A stretch of 42,820 nucleotides of DNA from positions 1-42,820 of the forward strand of contig JALVEY010000014.1 in assembly GCA_027030485.1 (NCBI GenBank), in the 5' to 3' direction. The notes beneath the pieces were generated by a model. That model did not search any database. It worked only from the letters and a program-made list of their open reading frames with translations, and was not told the origin of the DNA. Origin of the DNA: Persephonella sp. (GTDB taxonomy: Bacteria > Aquificota > Aquificia > Aquificales > Hydrogenothermaceae). Both the position numbers and the translations under genes were made by a program. The stretch's first letter is position 1, and the number at the start of each line of letters is the position of its first letter. This document shows, piece by piece, positions 7,677-16,872 of the stretch.

Positions 7677-8348
7677 TTATGTTGTAATCTTTCCATCTGA
7701 TATTTTTATTACTCTGTGGGCGTAGGAGGCAATTGTTGGGTCATGGGTTATTAGGATTATCGTTTTTCCTTTTTTGTTCAGATCAACAAATATCTCCATT
7801 ATCTCTTTTGCCGTTTTTGAGTCAAGAGCTCCAGTCGGCTCGTCTGCCAGTATGAGATCAGGGTCATTAATCAGTGCTCTTCCTATGGCAACTCTCTGCT
7901 GTTGCCCCCCTGAAAGTTGGGAAGGTTTGTTGTTTTTTTTATCTTCAATACCAAGCATTTTCAGTATTTCTTCAGCCTCTTTCTCTTTCTGTGAAAAACT
8001 TTTTTTGGAGTAAACTACAGGGACGAGAATGTTTTCTAACGCTGTAAGATAGGGGATCAGAAAAAACTGCTGGAAAACAAACCCGATGTATTCATTTCTG
8101 AGCTGGGAAAGCTGATCATCGTCCATTTTTGATACATCATTTCCAAGAAGATAATACTTACCTGATGTTGGTGTGTCAAGACAACCTATAATATTCATAA
8201 GTGTTGTTTTTCCTGATCCGGAAGCACCCATAATCGATAAAAACTCTCCTTCATAAACAGCAAGATTTATTCCTCTTAAAGCATAGGTTTTTATGCCTGC
8301 TGTCTGGTAAATCTTTGTAGTATTTTCCAGCCTTATTATTTCTTTCAT
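7677..8348 (-). CDS. MacB/LolD-type ABC transporter ATPase subunit
   Basis: The 223-residue ATPase has Walker A GASGSGKT (41-48), a Q-loop in [16 protein letters not shown], signature LSGGQ (145-149), Walker B LILADE (165-170) and an H-loop (ILITHD). The length and the [21 protein letters not shown] sequence are typical of the MacB/LolD/FtsE group, which power mechanotransmission across the periplasm without moving substrate through the membrane domain. It overlaps the MacA-like gene (ATGA), so the two are coupled. No FtsX/MacB-type permease is encoded in this operon or elsewhere in the window. Confidence 0.92.
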   Translation of the reverse strand: MKEIIRLENTTKIYQTAGIKTYALRGINLAVYEGEFLSIMGASGSGKTTLMNIIGCLDTPTSGKYYLLGNDVSKMDDDQLSQLRNEYIGFVFQQFFLIPYLTALENILVPVVYSKKSFSQKEKEAEEILKMLGIEDKKNNKPSQLSGGQQQRVAIGRALINDPDLILADEPTGALDSKTAKEIMEIFVDLNKKGKTIILITHDPTIASYAHRVIKISDGKITT

Positions 8349-9577
8349 TTAAAAACCTTTGTTTTTACCGGTGCTGTAAATTTTGTTGCTATAACTTCTC
8401 CCTCTTTTAGCCCTTCTAAAACCTCTGTGTGTTTTTCATCAATCCATCCCGTTTTTATATACCTTATCTGGGGTTTACCATCTTTTATCACATATACATA
8501 CTGTTTTCCTTTCTCGAATCTAATGGCAGAGTTTGGAATGATAATCGCATTTTTCTTTATGCCAGCTATTATCTTTGTGTAAACTGTCATTTCAGGTCTA
8601 AGATAATAGGCATAATCTGTTTTTACAGGGACGATAGCAAGGTAATAAACTATATTCTGTTTTACAATTGGTTCTGGGTATATCTTTGTTATTTTTCCGG
8701 TAAATTTCTTATCAGGAAAGGCATCAACATGGTAATTCACCATTTGTCCTGGTTTTACCTTGCCTATATCTGTTTCATCAACGAAAATCTGGATTTCAAG
8801 TTTGTCAGGTTTCAGTATTGTTACAAGCTCACCTGCCTGAAGCCCTGCAACAAGGGTTTCCCCTTCTCTTGCAACAACATTAGAGACGATACCATCGATA
8901 GGTGAGTAAATCTCTGTGTATGAAAGTTTTATTTTTGCCTTTTCAAGCTCTTTTTTTAGTATCTTAATATCGTCCTGCGCAAGTTTTTTTTCTGTTTCAT
9001 ACTCAATTTTTAGTCTTTTTAATGTTTCTTCAGCAAGTTTTAGTTTTGCTTTAGTTGTGTCTAACTGTTTCTTTGCTACTTCAAAGTTTTCTTTTGTTGT
9101 AAATCCTTCTTTTAAAAGTTTCTTTTCCCTTTCGAATTTCCATTGTGCAAAATCATACTCAGATTTAGCAACCTGAATATTTTTTTCCGATTCCTTTATC
9201 TTTACTGGATAAAGCTGGTTTATCTGCTCCAGCCTGTTTTTCGCTTTTTGTATCTGAGATTTAATTTTTTGTATATCTTTTTTGAACTCTCTTTGATCTA
9301 TTATGGCTATAAGCTGTCCCTTTTTGACGTAATCTCCTATATCAATAAACATTTTTTGAACTAATCCTGTTGTTCTTGTTCCTATTTTTAGATAGGCATT
9401 AACCCTTGTTTTTACAATCGCTGTAGCGTTTATAATATCTTTTATCTCGCCTCTTTTAACCCTTTCTGTTTTAAAAACTTTAACCTTGTTTTTTTCTGCC
9501 TTCTTTGAGTTTGTGTACATGTAATATCCAGTACCTATAAGCATTGCCAGTATTACAAATAGGATCGTTTTTTTCAT
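8345..9577 (-). CDS. MacA-like periplasmic adaptor (membrane fusion protein)
   Basis: The 410 residues begin with a single N-terminal membrane anchor (residues 4-20). A split lipoyl/barrel-sandwich domain follows (GLVQKMFIDIGDYVKKGQLIAI and YSPIDGIVSNVVAREGETL), divided by a long alpha-helical hairpin (about 95-200). Beta-barrel and membrane-proximal domains end the protein (KPGQMVNYHVDAFPDKKFTG, LEGLKEGEVIA). It should bridge an inner-membrane ABC transporter and a TolC channel. It lies between the TolC-like gene and the ABC ATPase, with 4-base overlaps on both sides. Confidence 0.9.
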   Translation of the reverse strand: MKKTILFVILAMLIGTGYYMYTNSKKAEKNKVKVFKTERVKRGEIKDIINATAIVKTRVNAYLKIGTRTTGLVQKMFIDIGDYVKKGQLIAIIDQREFKKDIQKIKSQIQKAKNRLEQINQLYPVKIKESEKNIQVAKSEYDFAQWKFEREKKLLKEGFTTKENFEVAKKQLDTTKAKLKLAEETLKRLKIEYETEKKLAQDDIKILKKELEKAKIKLSYTEIYSPIDGIVSNVVAREGETLVAGLQAGELVTILKPDKLEIQIFVDETDIGKVKPGQMVNYHVDAFPDKKFTGKITKIYPEPIVKQNIVYYLAIVPVKTDYAYYLRPEMTVYTKIIAGIKKNAIIIPNSAIRFEKGKQYVYVIKDGKPQIRYIKTGWIDEKHTEVLEGLKEGEVIATKFTAPVKTKVFK

Positions 9578-10830
9578 TTCACCTCACCTTCTGTGAGTTT
9601 TTCCACTCCCATTTCTCTCTCTAAAATGGCTTTTGTTAGAGCGATATTGAGTAAAGATTGGACATAAGTCTCATGGGCATTAGCAAGGGAACTTTCAGCT
9701 GTAACAAGAGAGATTATATCACCTTTTCCTACCCTGTATTCTCCGAGAGCCTGTTTGTAGTTATGTTCTGCCTCTTTTAAAAGGGTTTTTGAAACTTCCA
9801 AATTTTTATAGGATGTTTTTAGATCAAGATACAAACTGTAAAGGTTCAGAAGTATCTGTCTTTTTAGTTCTTTCAATCTGTACCTGTAAAATCGCTCATC
9901 CTCTTTTGATGAAAGATAGTAGTAATATCTTTTTAAACCCTCAAAGATTGTCCATGAAAGACCTATTCTGAAAATGTTATAATTTTGTGAATTTCCATAG
10001 ATTGTTGAGTAATCTCTGTTTATTGAATAGGATATATATATACTTGGTGTAAAGCTTAAAATAGACTGGATAGATCTCAGTTTTGATGCTTCAAGATCGT
10101 AAGTGTACTGTCTGAATATAGGTCTGTGAAAAGCTGTTTTTTTAATACTTCTAAAATCAGGGATTTTTTCTTTTTCAACCTGTGTTAAAATTGATGTATC
10201 AATTTCTGTTTGTGTATCAAGGGGATAACCTATAAGACTATTTATATGGGCTATAGATTTTTTGTATTCATTTTCAGCCTGAAAGAGCATATATCTAACA
10301 TTCTCAAGTCTTACCTTTGCCTGCAGGTAATCTGATCTTTTCACAAGTCCTAATTTAAGTTTTTTTTCTGCCATCTGGAAGTTTTTCTCTGCTGCCTTAA
10401 GCTGTATTTTTCTAAATCTCAGTATTTCTCTGTTTGCACAGGCTGTATAATAAGCCTTCTTTATCTGGAATTTAATATCAAGAACAGTCTCTGAATAATC
10501 ATTCTGGGAGGATTTAAGGAGTTTTTCTTTTATTCTATTTAAAAGGATGTTCTGTCCTGAGTTGTAAATAGTCCAATAAAAACTAAAGGAGTAATTTCTG
10601 GAAAAGTAATCAGGCTCTGTATCTCTGTATTTAGAATAGGTGTAATCAAAGCTTAACGTGGGAATGAAATTACCATATGTGGTAAAGTAATCGAACCTTT
10701 TTGATCTTAACTCGGAAAACTTCTGTTTTAAAAAAGGATGGTTTTTTAAAGCAAGTTTTACTGCCTGCTCTAAATCCAAAGCAAAAGAAAGGTTAAAAAT
10801 CATAAAAAAAATAACTAAAATTCTTGCCAT
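9574..10830 (-). CDS. TolC-family outer-membrane efflux protein
   Basis: About 418 residues with a signal peptide (ILVIFFMIFNLSFA) and the internal duplication of TolC proteins. Each half has long helices (LEQAVKLALKNHPFLKQKFSELR; YKQALGEYRVGKGDIISLVTAESSLANA, shown here only as landmarks) flanking aromatic-rich beta strands. It forms the outer-membrane exit duct of the tripartite pump. ATG at 10830 is chosen because it overlaps the stop of the upstream Spy-like gene (TGATG); a TTG one codon earlier is possible. It is somewhat short for the family but has no visible break. Confidence 0.88.
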   Translation of the reverse strand: MARILVIFFMIFNLSFALDLEQAVKLALKNHPFLKQKFSELRSKRFDYFTTYGNFIPTLSFDYTYSKYRDTEPDYFSRNYSFSFYWTIYNSGQNILLNRIKEKLLKSSQNDYSETVLDIKFQIKKAYYTACANREILRFRKIQLKAAEKNFQMAEKKLKLGLVKRSDYLQAKVRLENVRYMLFQAENEYKKSIAHINSLIGYPLDTQTEIDTSILTQVEKEKIPDFRSIKKTAFHRPIFRQYTYDLEASKLRSIQSILSFTPSIYISYSINRDYSTIYGNSQNYNIFRIGLSWTIFEGLKRYYYYLSSKEDERFYRYRLKELKRQILLNLYSLYLDLKTSYKNLEVSKTLLKEAEHNYKQALGEYRVGKGDIISLVTAESSLANAHETYVQSLLNIALTKAILEREMGVEKLTEGEVK

Positions 10831-11297
10831 CAAATTACACTCTGCTCAGTTAGGTTTTTTAGCTTTTCAAACTGCTCTTTTGTTAATGCACTCTGGATAG
10901 TCCTTACTTCTTTTATGTTGTAAACTGTTAGCTCGGCTTTTTCTTTTGCTATTTCAACGATTAAATCTTTGATTTTTTTGGGATCTCCTCCATTCAACAC
11001 CAGAGAGTTAAGCTGTTTTTCCTTTTCCTGGATAGATTTTGCAAGCTCTTCCATCTTTTTGTAGTACTTTGAGTAAAAATCATTAAGAATTTTTATCTGT
11101 TCTTCGGTTAATCCAAGCTGGGATTTGTATTTTTTTAGAACAGGAAGGAAGTTAAACCTTTTTGTTAAGAAAGAGTTATCCATCCAACTGTCTTCATTGA
11201 TCTGGTCTATTGTTATGGTTGTGGTGGACTGCTCTTCCTCTGAAAAGGATATGCTCCACACAAAAAGTACTAATACAAAAGTAATTACCTTTCTCAA
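10830..11297 (-). CDS. Spy/CpxP-like periplasmic protein with LTxxQ-type motifs
   Basis: The 155-residue secreted protein (signal peptide MRKVITFVLVLFVWSISFS) is almost entirely helical. It carries LGLTEEQIKILNDF and a second ALTKEQFEKLKNL, the paired LTxxQ-like helices of the Spy/CpxP/CnrR-type periplasmic proteins. These act as ATP-independent chaperones or as sensors of envelope or metal stress. It is the first gene of the efflux operon and probably reports on, or protects against, the stress the pump relieves. The start is TTG behind AAGGGGTG. Family assignment is moderate because these helical proteins are short and divergent. Confidence 0.65.
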   Translation of the reverse strand: MRKVITFVLVLFVWSISFSEEEQSTTTITIDQINEDSWMDNSFLTKRFNFLPVLKKYKSQLGLTEEQIKILNDFYSKYYKKMEELAKSIQEKEKQLNSLVLNGGDPKKIKDLIVEIAKEKAELTVYNIKEVRTIQSALTKEQFEKLKNLTEQSVI

Positions 11298-11395
11298 TTT
11301 TCACCCCTTCTAAAAATTTTTTTCACTTAAAATTATACTAAAGTTGATAATAGCTTATAATATTATTTTCTGAAAAATTAAGGAGGTCAGAGGTT

Positions 11396-14236
11396 TTGGA
11401 CTGGAAGGATACTTTAAATCTGCCGAAAACAGAGTTTCCTATGAAAGGAAACCTACCAAAAAAAGAGCCTGAAATACTCAAAAAATGGGAAGATATAAAC
11501 CTTTATGAAAAACTGAGAAAAGAGAGAAAGGGAAAGGAAAAATACATTTTACACGATGGACCTCCTTATGCAAACGGGAACATCCATCTGGGACATGCTC
11601 TAAACAAGATTTTAAAGGATATTCTCGTTAAATTTGAGTCAATGAAAGGGAAGGATGCTCCTTTTGTTCCCGGTTGGGACTGTCATGGATTACCTATAGA
11701 ACAGCAAGTTGAGAAACAGTTAAAAAAAGAGAAAAAAAGGAAGGAAGATCTGACTAAATCGGAATTTAGAAAGCTTTGCCGTGAGTATGCATCAAAGTAT
11801 GTGAATATACAGCGGGAAGAGTTTAAAAGACTTGGTATTATAGGAAATTGGGAGAAACCATATCTGACAATGAGACCATCGTATCAGGCTCAGGAAATTA
11901 GGGAGCTTGGAAGGATATTCAATTCAGGCATAGCATACAGAGGTAAAAAGCCTGTCTACTGGTGTATATACGACAAAACCGCTGAAGCTGAAGCAGAGGT
12001 GGAATACAAAGAAAAAAAAGATCCTTCTGTTTATGTTGCTTTCGAATTTTTGGAAAAGCCGTTTGAAATTCTGAAAAAAACTTATGCTGTTATATGGACT
12101 ACAACCCCATGGACGCTCCCTGCAAACCTTGGAATTATGGTAAATCCTGATTTTGATTATGTTTTTCTTGATATAGGTGAAAAGATTTTTATTGTTGCAG
12201 AAGAACTTCTTGAGAGTTTCAAAGAAAAGACAGGATTGGAGGGAAATGTTATAAAAAAAGTAAAAGGAAGGGAACTGGAGTTTTTAGAATATAAACATCC
12301 GTTTATAGACAGGGTTTCGAAGATATATCTTTCCGAATTTGTAGAGCTTGGAACAGGAACAGGTCTTGTTCATATGGCACCTGGGCATGGTCAGGAAGAC
12401 TACATAATAGGTCAAAGATACGGCCTACAGCCTTTTGCCCCTATTGATGACGAAGGAAGGTTTACCCTTGAAGCCCCTGAGTTTATTCAGGGTGTAAAAG
12501 TATTTGATGCAAACGCCCTTATTATAGATAAATTAGAGGAAGTTGGGGCTCTTCTATTTCATGAAGAGATAACCCACTCCTATCCCCACTGCTGGAGATG
12601 TAAAAATCCTGTTATATTCAGGGCAACTCCCCAGTGGTTTATTTCAATGGATGGAATACTTGAGAATGGAAACACCCTTAGAGGAGAGGCAATTAAAGAG
12701 ATTGAAAGGGTAAAATGGATACCTAACTGGGGTGAAAATAGGATTAAATCAATGGTTGAAAATAGACCTGACTGGTGTATATCAAGGCAAAGAACTTGGG
12801 GTGTGCCTATAGCTGTTTTTTACTGTAAAAATTGTGGAGAAACGGTTAAAAACTTAGAAGTTTTTGAACATATTGCAAAACTTGTTGAGAATTATCCTTA
12901 TGGTGCAGATATATGGTTTGAGAAAAAAACTGAGGAACTTCTTCCTGAAGGATATAGATGTCCAAAATGTGGATCAGACAAGTTTGAAAAGGAGGAGGAC
13001 ATTCTTGATGTATGGTTTGATTCTGGCGTTTCCCATTCATCGGTTTTAAAAACTGGTTTCTGGGAAGAACTTAGATGGCCTGCAGACATGTATCTTGAGG
13101 GTTCTGATCAGCACAGAGGTTGGTTTCAATCTTCTCTTCTTGAAGGTGTTGCTTCTTACGGAAGAGCTCCTTATAACAGTGTACTGACGCATGGTTTCAT
13201 ACTTGATGAAAAAGGTAGAAAAATGTCCAAATCTGTTGGAAATGTTATCCCACCTGAAAAAGTAATAAAGATGTATGGTGCTGACATCCTGAGGCTGTGG
13301 GTTGTTTCAGAGGATTACACTGAAGACATTAAGATAGGAATGAACCTTCTTAAAGGAATAGCTGATGACTATAGAAAAATAAGAAATACATTCAGATATT
13401 TTCTTGGAAATCTTTACGATTTTGATCCAGTTAAAAATACAGTTCATTATGAAGATTTACTTGAGATAGACAGATGGATGCTCTCTAAACTTCAAAGAGT
13501 TATTGATCTTTCCCTTTCTGCATACCAAAATTACAGATTTCACAGAATATATCACGAAATAAAGAAATTTATGATAGTTGATCTATCAGCGATATACCTT
13601 GATATTTTGAAAGACAGACTTTATGTTTATGCTCCAAATTCCCTTGAGAGAAGATCAGCCCAGACAGTTCTTTATTCAATGCTAACCTCCCTATCAAAAC
13701 TTCTTGCCCCTATACTTTCATTTACGATGGAAGAAGTATGGAATTATGTTAAAGGTTTTGATAAAAATGCAAAAGAGAGTATACATCTTGAAATTATGCC
13801 TATTGTTAATCAAGATATGATTGATAGAGATCTTGAGGAGGTATATAAGGATCTGTTAAAAATAAGAGATGATGTTCTTAAGGTTCTGGAAAAAGCAAGG
13901 GAGTTAGGCATTATAAGACATCCTTACGAAGCTAAGGTTATTTTGGATATTCCTGAAAAATATAAAAAGCTTGTTGAGGAAAGAATAGACTGGATTAAGT
14001 TCTTCTTTACCGTTTCACAGGTTGAAATCTCAAAGAAAGTGGAAGGAAAACCTGTGATAAGAGGTGAAAAAACAGGAGGTAGCTTTGCTGTTAAAAAAGC
14101 AGAAGGTCACAAATGTCCAAGATGCTGGATATACGATATTTCTGTGGGTAAAGATGGACAGGTTGTTTGTGATAGATGTGCTCAACAGCTTGAAATAATG
14201 AATATAAACATAAATCAAATAGAGGAGGCAAAATGA
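11396..14236 (+). CDS. ileS: Isoleucyl-tRNA synthetase
   Basis: The 946-residue class I synthetase has the HIGH-type motif HLGH (64-67), GWDCHGLPIE, the editing-domain stretch TTTPWTLPANLGI, and KMSKS at 609-613. The C-terminal CPRCW...CDRC zinc finger marks the full bacterial IleS. The start is TTG at 11396, 8 bases after AGGAGGT. It is supported by the conserved N-terminus DWKDTLNLPKTEFPMKGNL, which would be cut by a later ATG. No T-box leader is visible upstream. The stop overlaps the start of the HU-like gene (ATGA). Confidence 0.98.
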   Translation: MDWKDTLNLPKTEFPMKGNLPKKEPEILKKWEDINLYEKLRKERKGKEKYILHDGPPYANGNIHLGHALNKILKDILVKFESMKGKDAPFVPGWDCHGLPIEQQVEKQLKKEKKRKEDLTKSEFRKLCREYASKYVNIQREEFKRLGIIGNWEKPYLTMRPSYQAQEIRELGRIFNSGIAYRGKKPVYWCIYDKTAEAEAEVEYKEKKDPSVYVAFEFLEKPFEILKKTYAVIWTTTPWTLPANLGIMVNPDFDYVFLDIGEKIFIVAEELLESFKEKTGLEGNVIKKVKGRELEFLEYKHPFIDRVSKIYLSEFVELGTGTGLVHMAPGHGQEDYIIGQRYGLQPFAPIDDEGRFTLEAPEFIQGVKVFDANALIIDKLEEVGALLFHEEITHSYPHCWRCKNPVIFRATPQWFISMDGILENGNTLRGEAIKEIERVKWIPNWGENRIKSMVENRPDWCISRQRTWGVPIAVFYCKNCGETVKNLEVFEHIAKLVENYPYGADIWFEKKTEELLPEGYRCPKCGSDKFEKEEDILDVWFDSGVSHSSVLKTGFWEELRWPADMYLEGSDQHRGWFQSSLLEGVASYGRAPYNSVLTHGFILDEKGRKMSKSVGNVIPPEKVIKMYGADILRLWVVSEDYTEDIKIGMNLLKGIADDYRKIRNTFRYFLGNLYDFDPVKNTVHYEDLLEIDRWMLSKLQRVIDLSLSAYQNYRFHRIYHEIKKFMIVDLSAIYLDILKDRLYVYAPNSLERRSAQTVLYSMLTSLSKLLAPILSFTMEEVWNYVKGFDKNAKESIHLEIMPIVNQDMIDRDLEEVYKDLLKIRDDVLKVLEKARELGIIRHPYEAKVILDIPEKYKKLVEERIDWIKFFFTVSQVEISKKVEGKPVIRGEKTGGSFAVKKAEGHKCPRCWIYDISVGKDGQVVCDRCAQQLEIMNININQIEEAK

Positions 14237-14523
14237 AAAAGTCGGATATCATTGAGATGCTCTTGGAAGAATTTCCTGATATTGACAGAAAAACAGTGGC
14301 AAACATTGTGAATGGCACCTTTGAATCTATGATGGAAGCTCTGGCAGATGGAAAAAAAATAGAGATAAGAGGTCTTGGAACATTTAGGGTAAAGTCTAGA
14401 CCGGCTAAAGTGGCAAGAAATCCTAAAACAGGAGAAAAAATAACTGTTCCCCCAAAAAAAGTGGTTCATTTTAAGATAGGGAAACTTCTGAAAGCAAAAC
14501 TTAATGCAAGGGCAGGGGTTTAA
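14233..14523 (+). CDS. HU/IHF-family nucleoid protein
   Basis: The 96-residue protein has the HU/IHF fold: helices from MKKSDIIEMLLEEFPDIDR, the GKKIEIRGLGTFRVKSRPA beta region and the DNA-intercalating arm RNPKTGEKITVPPKK. The acidic first helix and the IEIRGLGTF spelling resemble IHF-beta, but a simple sequence reading cannot separate HU from IHF. It bends or wraps DNA. It is translationally coupled to ileS (ATGA). Its stop codon and that of mnmG share the bases TTAA on opposite strands, leaving no room for a conventional terminator between them. Confidence 0.9.
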   Translation: MKKSDIIEMLLEEFPDIDRKTVANIVNGTFESMMEALADGKKIEIRGLGTFRVKSRPAKVARNPKTGEKITVPPKKVVHFKIGKLLKAKLNARAGV

Positions 14524-16388
14524 CCCTCCCTTACTTTAGTTTTTTTTATCTTTTCCAGATATACCATTATTGCTGTTATAGCTGCAGGTGTAATACCTTC
14601 AAGTCTTGCAGCATGACCAAGTGTAATAGGTTTTGCATCTGATAACTTTTGAACTACTTCTTTTGTCAAACCTGCTATTTTAGAGAAATCTATATCCTCG
14701 GGTATTTTTATATTCTCAAGATGTCTCATCTTTTCATTCATCTTTTTTTCTCTTTCAAAGTATCCTGAATATTTTGCCGCAATATCTATCTCTTCCTGAA
14801 TATAATTTTTATCTGGAGTTTCAATGCCCAGTTCTTTTAGATTTTTTATACTGATTTCAGGTCTTTTTAAGTACTCAAATACAACAAAAGACCTTCCTGA
14901 TAAATTTAGCTTTTCATTTTTATATCTGTTTATCCAGTTTGAGATTTCTTCCTCAATCTGTTTCACATACCTAAACTGTTCTTCTGTTATCATACCAACA
15001 TTGAAAGCTTTTTTGTACAGTCTTAAAATTGGATTATCCTGTCTAAGGTGAAGTCTGTACTCTGACCTTGATGTGAAAAGTCTGTAAGGTTCTATAACAC
15101 CTCTTGTTGTAAGGTCATCTATCATTACACCGATATAAGATTCATCTCTTCTTATGTAAATAGGTTCTTTCCCAAGAGCTCTACGGGCAGCATTTATTCC
15201 TGCAACAATACCCTGACCTGCAGCTTCCTCATAACCTGTAGTTCCATTGAAGTTTCCGGCATGGTAAAGACCTTTTATTTTCTTTGTTTCAAGCGTGGGA
15301 TAAAGCTCTGTTGGTGGAACAACATCATATTCAATGGCATAGGCAGGTTTCAAAAGAACGACATTCTCAAGTCCGGGAATTGATCTGTACATCTCCCACT
15401 GAACTTCTTCAGGGAGAGATGTTGAGAGCCCGTTCGGATAAACGCTTATTCCATCTTTTGTCTCAGGTTCAAGCCAGACAGTATGTCTTTCTTTATTTTC
15501 AAACTTCACGATCTTGTCCTCAATTGATGGACAGTACCTTGGACCTATCCCTTTTATAGCTCCTCCATAAAGGGCTGTTCTGTGGAGGTTTTCTTTTATT
15601 ATTCTGTGGGTTTCAGGGGTTGTGTAGGTGATGTAGCAGGGTATCTGATCTTTCTGCCCTTTTTCAAACCAGTAAGAACCGTAAGGCTCTGTCCAGAAAG
15701 AAAACTTTGGTGCCGGATCATCTCCGGGAGCTTCTTCAAGGGAAGAGAAATTAATCGTTCTTTTATCAAGTCTTGCTGGTGTTCCTGTTTTAAATCTCAG
15801 CAGAGGAAATCCAAGTTTTCTATAAAACTGGGGTAGTCTGTTTGCAGGTTTTTCCCCCATCCTTCCTGCAGGTATCTGTTTGTCTCCTATATGTATAACA
15901 CCCTCAAGGAATGTTCCTGTTGTTATCACAACAGACTTTGACCTTATTCTAATTTTCCCATCTATTTCAACCCCTTCAACCTCATTTTTCCCTTTTTTCA
16001 GATATATGTTTGTTGCTTCCCCTTCTATAACACTCAGGTTATCTGTGTTTAAAACTTTTTCGATCATATACTTTCTGTACTCTTCTTTATCAGCCTGGGC
16101 ACGGGGAGATCTGACAGCTGGACCTTTCCTTGTATTGAGTGTTTTGTACTGGAGGCCTGTTTTATCTATGGCCTTGCCCATTTCCCCTCCGAGGGCGTCT
16201 ATCTCCCTCACAACTATCCCTTTAGCTATACCCCCAATTGCAGGATTACAGGGCATTAAACCTATTTTTTCCCTGTCAAGTGTTATCAGAATGGTTTTTG
16301 CCCCTATCTTGGCAGAGGCAAGAGCCGCCTCTATACCTGCATGTCCTCCACCTATTACAGCGACGTCAAATTCTGCATCATAAACCAT
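14520..16388 (-). CDS. mnmG: tRNA uridine-5-carboxymethylaminomethyl modification enzyme MnmG
   Basis: The 622-residue FAD protein starts with the dinucleotide-binding motif VIGGGHAGIEAALASAKIGA. It has the family blocks PCNPAIGGIAKGIVVREIDALGG, RTGTPAR-like LLRFKTGTPARL, YCPSIEDKIVKF, GLYHAGNFNGTTGYEEAAGQG and the C-terminal LGHAARLEGITPAAITAI. With MnmE it installs the cmnm5 group on U34 of several tRNAs. The length is normal. mnmE is not in the window. The upstream gap to the DUF501 gene is 55 bases. Confidence 0.97.
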   Translation of the reverse strand: MVYDAEFDVAVIGGGHAGIEAALASAKIGAKTILITLDREKIGLMPCNPAIGGIAKGIVVREIDALGGEMGKAIDKTGLQYKTLNTRKGPAVRSPRAQADKEEYRKYMIEKVLNTDNLSVIEGEATNIYLKKGKNEVEGVEIDGKIRIRSKSVVITTGTFLEGVIHIGDKQIPAGRMGEKPANRLPQFYRKLGFPLLRFKTGTPARLDKRTINFSSLEEAPGDDPAPKFSFWTEPYGSYWFEKGQKDQIPCYITYTTPETHRIIKENLHRTALYGGAIKGIGPRYCPSIEDKIVKFENKERHTVWLEPETKDGISVYPNGLSTSLPEEVQWEMYRSIPGLENVVLLKPAYAIEYDVVPPTELYPTLETKKIKGLYHAGNFNGTTGYEEAAGQGIVAGINAARRALGKEPIYIRRDESYIGVMIDDLTTRGVIEPYRLFTSRSEYRLHLRQDNPILRLYKKAFNVGMITEEQFRYVKQIEEEISNWINRYKNEKLNLSGRSFVVFEYLKRPEISIKNLKELGIETPDKNYIQEEIDIAAKYSGYFEREKKMNEKMRHLENIKIPEDIDFSKIAGLTKEVVQKLSDAKPITLGHAARLEGITPAAITAIMVYLEKIKKTKVREG

Positions 16389-16443
16389 CTGCTACCTCAA
16401 TTAAAGATTTTCAGGAAAAATAATATATGAATACATCACTTTA

Positions 16444-16872
16444 TTACAACTTTTGGATTTTTTCTAAAACCCACTCTCCTATAGGGTTCTTAAACTCCGG
16501 ATCCCCCATATGGTATGCCGTCCACAAATGAAGACATTTTACTTTAAACGGTTTTTTTTCAAAGTCCTGAATTCCGCCGATCCCTGTGTTTAAGAGTTTT
16601 TTTGCCACATAATCCGGAAGATTTTTACCTTTGATAAATTTTTTTCTTTTTTCAATCTCTTTATTATGGAGGTTAACAAAAAAATTAAATAGCTCCTCAT
16701 CTCCTGTTATATTTTCTTCCCATTTTCTTATCCAGCCTTTTTCTTCTAATTTTGATATTTTTGACCTGAGATTTTTGTTTAGTATCCAAAATCTTGTCGG
16801 TTGAGGTATGTAGATTTCTTTTTTCTCATCATAGGCTACAGGGGGGTTCTCCACAATATCAGTACTCTTCAT
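16444..16872 (-). CDS. DUF501-family protein
   Basis: About 142 residues matching the DUF501 pattern as I recall it: an N-terminal NPPVAYDEK.., then IPQPTRFWILNKNLRSKISKLE, and a C-terminal GIGGIQDF..VKCLHLWTAYHMGD..NPIGEWVLEKI. The conserved His and Cys near the C-terminus (VKCLH) could be catalytic or bind metal. No function is established for the family to my knowledge. The ATG at 16872 is chosen over an upstream TTG at 16893; it overlaps the end of the diguanylate cyclase gene by 14 bases, implying coupled expression. Confidence 0.7.
   Translation of the reverse strand: MKSTDIVENPPVAYDEKKEIYIPQPTRFWILNKNLRSKISKLEEKGWIRKWEENITGDEELFNFFVNLHNKEIEKRKKFIKGKNLPDYVAKKLLNTGIGGIQDFEKKPFKVKCLHLWTAYHMGDPEFKNPIGEWVLEKIQKL

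Noticed and set aside
11298-11395. T-box leader for ileS
   Set aside because: Only 98 bases separate the divergent genes and no T-box sequence or terminator/antiterminator pair is seen.
15284-16423. Several 60-167 codon ORFs opposite mnmG
   Set aside because: They are antisense frames of a conserved gene, with low-complexity products and no ribosome binding sites.
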